Source: Pigmentiphaga litoralis (GTDB lineage Bacteria; Pseudomonadota; Gammaproteobacteria; Burkholderiales; Burkholderiaceae_B). Taken from it: a stretch of DNA of 64,000 bases. Positions 61,499 through 64,000 of the stretch are shown piece by piece. The stretch lies in contig NZ_BMXQ01000001.1 in the NCBI RefSeq assembly GCF_014651835.1, positions 1,688,801 to 1,752,800 on the forward strand. Direction: 5' to 3'. Every line of letters starts with the position of its first letter. Position 1 is the stretch's first letter. Position numbers and translations under genes: made by a program. Under the pieces are notes generated by a model that did no database searches, was not told the DNA's origin, and worked only from the letters and a program-made list of their open reading frames with translations.

Positions 61499-62278
61499 CT
61501 AGCCGATCACTTCCCAGTCGAACCCTTCGGACTGGTCGGCGATGCCGATTTCTTCCGGCAGCCAGCCCAGAATCGGCGCGAGCGCCATCTGCGCAAGGAT
61601 GGGGGCATTGTTCTGTTTGCTCAGATGCGCGGCGTGCACGCGCTTGAGCCGGCTGCGATCCACCGCCTTGAGCACGGCCGCGGCAGCGGCGTTCGACAGA
61701 TGCCCGAGGCGGCCCGAGATGCGCATTTTCAGCGAATACGGATAGGCGCTTTCTGACAGCAGATCGGGGCAGTGATTGCATTCCAGCACGAGCGCGTCGC
61801 AGCCAGACAGCATGCGATGCACGTGCGGGGTGCCCTCTCCCAGATCGGTCAGCACGCCCAGCCGGCGCGCGCCGTCCGTCATCACGAATTGCACCGGTTC
61901 ACGGGCGTCGTGCGGTACAGGAAAAGGAAGGATCTGCAAGGCGCCGATCCCGAACGGGATGTGGCTGTCGCAGCGGACCACCCACATGCCGTCGGGGATC
62001 TTGTGCGCGACCGCGGCATGCGTGCCGGTGGTCAGAAAGACGGGAACGTTGTGCTTGCGGGCCAGCTTGAACACGCCGCCAATGTGGTCGCCGTGTTCGT
62101 GCGTGACAAGAATGCCGCTCAGACTGCCGGGCTCCAGGCCTCGAGCCAGCAGGCGCCGCTCGATTTCACGCAGCCCGAAGCCGCAGTCGATCATGATGCG
62201 CGTGGTGGTCGCGCCTTCGGTGGCTTCGACAACGAGGGCGTTGCCCTCGCTGCCGCTGCCCAGACTGGTGTATCGCAT
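61499..62278 (-). CDS. MBL-fold metallo-hydrolase (YycJ/WalJ-like)
   Basis: A 259-residue metallo-beta-lactamase-fold protein. Begins MRYTSLGSGSEGNALVVEA, the common start of this branch. The metal motif is LVTHEHGDHIGG near residue 60, further ligands are in VLTDLGEGT near 145 and LECNHCPDLL near 170, and the last His in VHAAHLSKQNNAP. Such proteins are 5'-exonuclease-like or ribonuclease-like enzymes. Same strand and directly downstream of bamC (46-base gap), a layout seen in related bacteria. Confidence 0.9.
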   Translation of the reverse strand: MRYTSLGSGSEGNALVVEATEGATTTRIMIDCGFGLREIERRLLARGLEPGSLSGILVTHEHGDHIGGVFKLARKHNVPVFLTTGTHAAVAHKIPDGMWVVRCDSHIPFGIGALQILPFPVPHDAREPVQFVMTDGARRLGVLTDLGEGTPHVHRMLSGCDALVLECNHCPDLLSESAYPYSLKMRISGRLGHLSNAAAAAVLKAVDRSRLKRVHAAHLSKQNNAPILAQMALAPILGWLPEEIGIADQSEGFDWEVIG

Positions 62279-62324
62279 CAGGCCCCGTCCCGCTCCTGGC
62301 GGCCCGTTGCGGACTGCCTGTCCA

Positions 62325-63482
62325 TCACTTCAGTTGATCACCCAGTACGGTCAGAATGCGACGGCCGGTGGCGCTGTTTTCAGGGGCGCCCTGGCTGTTC
62401 AACACGGTGACCTGGGTCTGCTCGCCGGCCGAGGCCAGCTTCACGCGGAACTGCGGCCGCGTTTCGGTCGTGTCACGCTTGAAGAGTCGGCTGAAGAAGC
62501 CAGGCTTTTCGGTCGTGTTGACCGCATCGGTATCGACGTAGCGAACGAAATAGGTGCCTTCGGCGCGGTTCCGGTCTTCGACCGTGAAGCCGCCGCGATC
62601 GAGCGCGAGGCCCACGCGGCGCCAGGCGCGGTCGAACGACTCGTTGACCTGCAGCGCGCCGCTTGGCGTGACCGTCAGCAGACGCGGTGCCTGACCCGGA
62701 TCATTGACCGGCGCGGCTTGGGCGACGGCGGACTTGGCGCGATCGGTGTCGCTGCCCAGACGGACCATCAGACGGCTCAGGAATTCGGCTTCCAGGCCCG
62801 GATCATTCGGACGCGCGGTCCAGATGGTCTGGGTCTTTTCGCTGCCGGTCAGTTCTTCCACCGCGCCGCGATGGCTGATGTAGATTTCGGTACCGCTGCC
62901 CGAGCGCTCCAGACGCGTGCGATACATGTCGCGCTCGCCAGTCGACCACAGGCCGTCAAAGACTCTGCCCACCGTGCGGCGGATGAAGTCCTGCGGAATC
63001 TTGGCGCGGTTTTCGGCCCAGTCCGTTTCCATCACGCCGGCTTGCGGCGTGTCTTCGCGGATCAGGAAACCGTTGTCCTGCCAGAACTGGCGAACGATCG
63101 GGTAGAGCTGTTCAGGTGGACGGTTTTCGACGACCAGCCAGCGCTGGGCGCCGGCGCGTTCCACGCGCATGTCGGACCGGGCCGGCAGCACGGCGGTCGC
63201 GGCAGGCGCCGACGGCGCGGGCTTGGTCGTCGAATAGCTCGAGAACGTGGTGCTGGCCGGGCCGGCCGGCAACTGGTAGCGCGTGTCCTGGGGCAACTGC
63301 GTCAGGTCGGGCGGTACTTCGAGCTTGGCGTTCTTGTTGGGCTGCGACGCGCTCTTGTAGTCGATCGATTCTTCTTTGCCCAGCAGCTGGTTGACCGTAT
63401 TGCATCCGGTGACCAGGACACAAAGGGTGAGCAGCATGGGCAATACTGCCATGCGTGGCAGATGGGGTCGAACAGCATTCAT
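62325..63482 (-). CDS. bamC: outer-membrane assembly lipoprotein BamC
   Basis: A 385-residue lipoprotein. The signal peptide ends at lipobox LVTGC (Cys27). An unstructured N-terminal segment follows (NTVNQLLGKEESIDYKSASQPNKNAKLEVPPDLTQLPQDTRYQLP), which in E. coli BamC binds BamD. Two helix-grip domains follow (RWLVVENRPPEQLYPIVRQFWQDNGF; RAWRRVGLALDRGGFTVEDRNRAEGTYFVRYVD). It is an accessory part of the BAM complex inserting beta-barrel proteins such as the porin in this window. The ATG at 63482 is in the dapA-bamC order typical of these bacteria. Confidence 0.93.
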   Translation of the reverse strand: MNAVRPHLPRMAVLPMLLTLCVLVTGCNTVNQLLGKEESIDYKSASQPNKNAKLEVPPDLTQLPQDTRYQLPAGPASTTFSSYSTTKPAPSAPAATAVLPARSDMRVERAGAQRWLVVENRPPEQLYPIVRQFWQDNGFLIREDTPQAGVMETDWAENRAKIPQDFIRRTVGRVFDGLWSTGERDMYRTRLERSGSGTEIYISHRGAVEELTGSEKTQTIWTARPNDPGLEAEFLSRLMVRLGSDTDRAKSAVAQAAPVNDPGQAPRLLTVTPSGALQVNESFDRAWRRVGLALDRGGFTVEDRNRAEGTYFVRYVDTDAVNTTEKPGFFSRLFKRDTTETRPQFRVKLASAGEQTQVTVLNSQGAPENSATGRRILTVLGDQLK

Positions 63483-63621
63483 TTGGATCGTAACTCCTGA
63501 AACCGCCGGCCGATCAAAGGCGTGGCGGGTCGTCCGGTAAGAGAGGTTGGCGCTTGCGCACCGGCGCAGGCGCCAGCGCGGGAAGGCGGTTGTCGTCAAG
63601 GGCGCTTGAAGTACAGGGCAC

Positions 63622-64000
63622 TTAGATACGGATGTCCGCCGCCAACAGCGCCTCACGGACAGCGGCATGGTACTGCGAACTGAACTCGACCAGCGGCAGG
63701 CGGTAGCCGAGTGCGGAACGTCCCATCTGGGCGAGCGCCCATTTGACGGGGATGGGATTGGGTTCCAGGAACAGGTTCTTGTTCAACAGCGCCAGGCGCT
63801 TGTTGATTTCGCGCGCACGGGCGGCATCGCCTGCCAGGGCGGCGGCACACAGTTCCTGCATCAGTCGCGGCGCAACGTTCGCCGTGACGGAAATATTGCC
63901 CTTCGCGCCCATCAGGATCAGGGCAGCGGCAGTGGGGTCATCCCCGCTGTAGACGGCAAACGAATCAGGCAGCTGGCTGAGCAGCAAGGCGCCACGGCCG
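63622..64000 (-). CDS. dapA: 4-hydroxy-tetrahydrodipicolinate synthase DapA (partial, C-terminal part)
   Basis: About 126 C-terminal residues; the 5' part lies outside the window. [80 protein letters not shown] is the standard DapA C-terminal half, including [11 protein letters not shown]. The enzyme condenses pyruvate with aspartate semialdehyde in lysine and peptidoglycan synthesis. The catalytic Lys lies outside the window. bamC follows 139 bases downstream on the same strand. Confidence 0.93.
   Translation of the reverse strand, partial: GRGALLLSQLPDSFAVYSGDDPTAAALILMGAKGNISVTANVAPRLMQELCAAALAGDAARAREINKRLALLNKNLFLEPNPIPVKWALAQMGRSALGYRLPLVEFSSQYHAAVREALLAADIRI

Noticed and set aside
1-64000. 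CRISPR arrays, IS elements, prophage genes or integration scars
   Set aside because: I found no spaced direct repeats, transposase, integrase or phage structural motifs. Repeats present are short in-gene or intergenic ones described above.

Overview
The window is about 64 kb of GC-rich, densely coded bacterial chromosome. Organisation and gene content point to a betaproteobacterium of the Alcaligenaceae (Bordetella, Achromobacter or Pigmentiphaga type). The evidence is two Bug-family (TctC-like) orphan solute receptors, a Lys/Ala-rich histone H1-like protein, the bamC-dapA neighbourhood, and many LysR and GntR regulators beside small catabolic operons. The taxonomic call is inferred from gene content only. 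I see no rRNA, tRNA, insertion sequence, prophage or CRISPR array.

Layout: (1) 1-3.3 kb: tail of an unknown gene, an MFS exporter, and a TerC-family membrane protein preceded by a convincing yybP-ykoY manganese riboswitch. (2) 3.3-11.1 kb: an itaconate-type catabolic operon (itaconyl-CoA hydratase-like, acyl-CoA dehydrogenase, MmgE/PrpD, class III CoA-transferase, citramalyl-CoA lyase-like, then a Bug receptor) with a divergent LysR regulator. (3) 11.2-16.7 kb: histone H1-like gene and a complete livJHMGF branched-chain amino-acid ABC operon. (4) 17-27.6 kb: a signalling island with an MHYT hybrid histidine kinase, an HD-GYP response regulator, an HDOD protein, a degenerate-GGDEF/EAL protein, an OmpR-type regulator and a BdlA-like PAS-PAS-chemoreceptor. 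(5) 27.7-39.7 kb: a DUF1266 protein, a porin, a TRAP transporter, a hydrolase-RidA pair, two GntR regulators around a VanA-like Rieske oxygenase with no reductase gene, a solitary ParB-domain protein and a YihY/BrkB membrane protein. (6) 39.9-48.3 kb: a tiny lipoprotein-like gene, then the whole potassium operon (a 34-codon ORF, kdpF, A, B, C, D, E) with a readable promoter. (7) 48.4-55 kb: a TorF-like outer-membrane protein, a gamma-glutamyltransferase-Bug operon with divergent LysR, and two DUF2382 stress-type proteins. (8) 55.2-64 kb: mutS coupled to a degenerate metallophosphoesterase, a SlyD-like isomerase, a ribosomal-oxygenase cupin, a small lipoprotein, an MBL hydrolase, bamC and a partial dapA.

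Many genes are translationally coupled by ATGA or TGATG overlaps. Several strong bidirectional terminators separate convergent units. The most interesting items are the itaconate cluster with substituted transport, a 15-bp minisatellite inside its CoA-transferase, the unannotated small ORF heading the kdp operon, the shared TGTATACAGCG operator candidates, the Mn riboswitch, and a G9 tract inside a DUF2382 gene.
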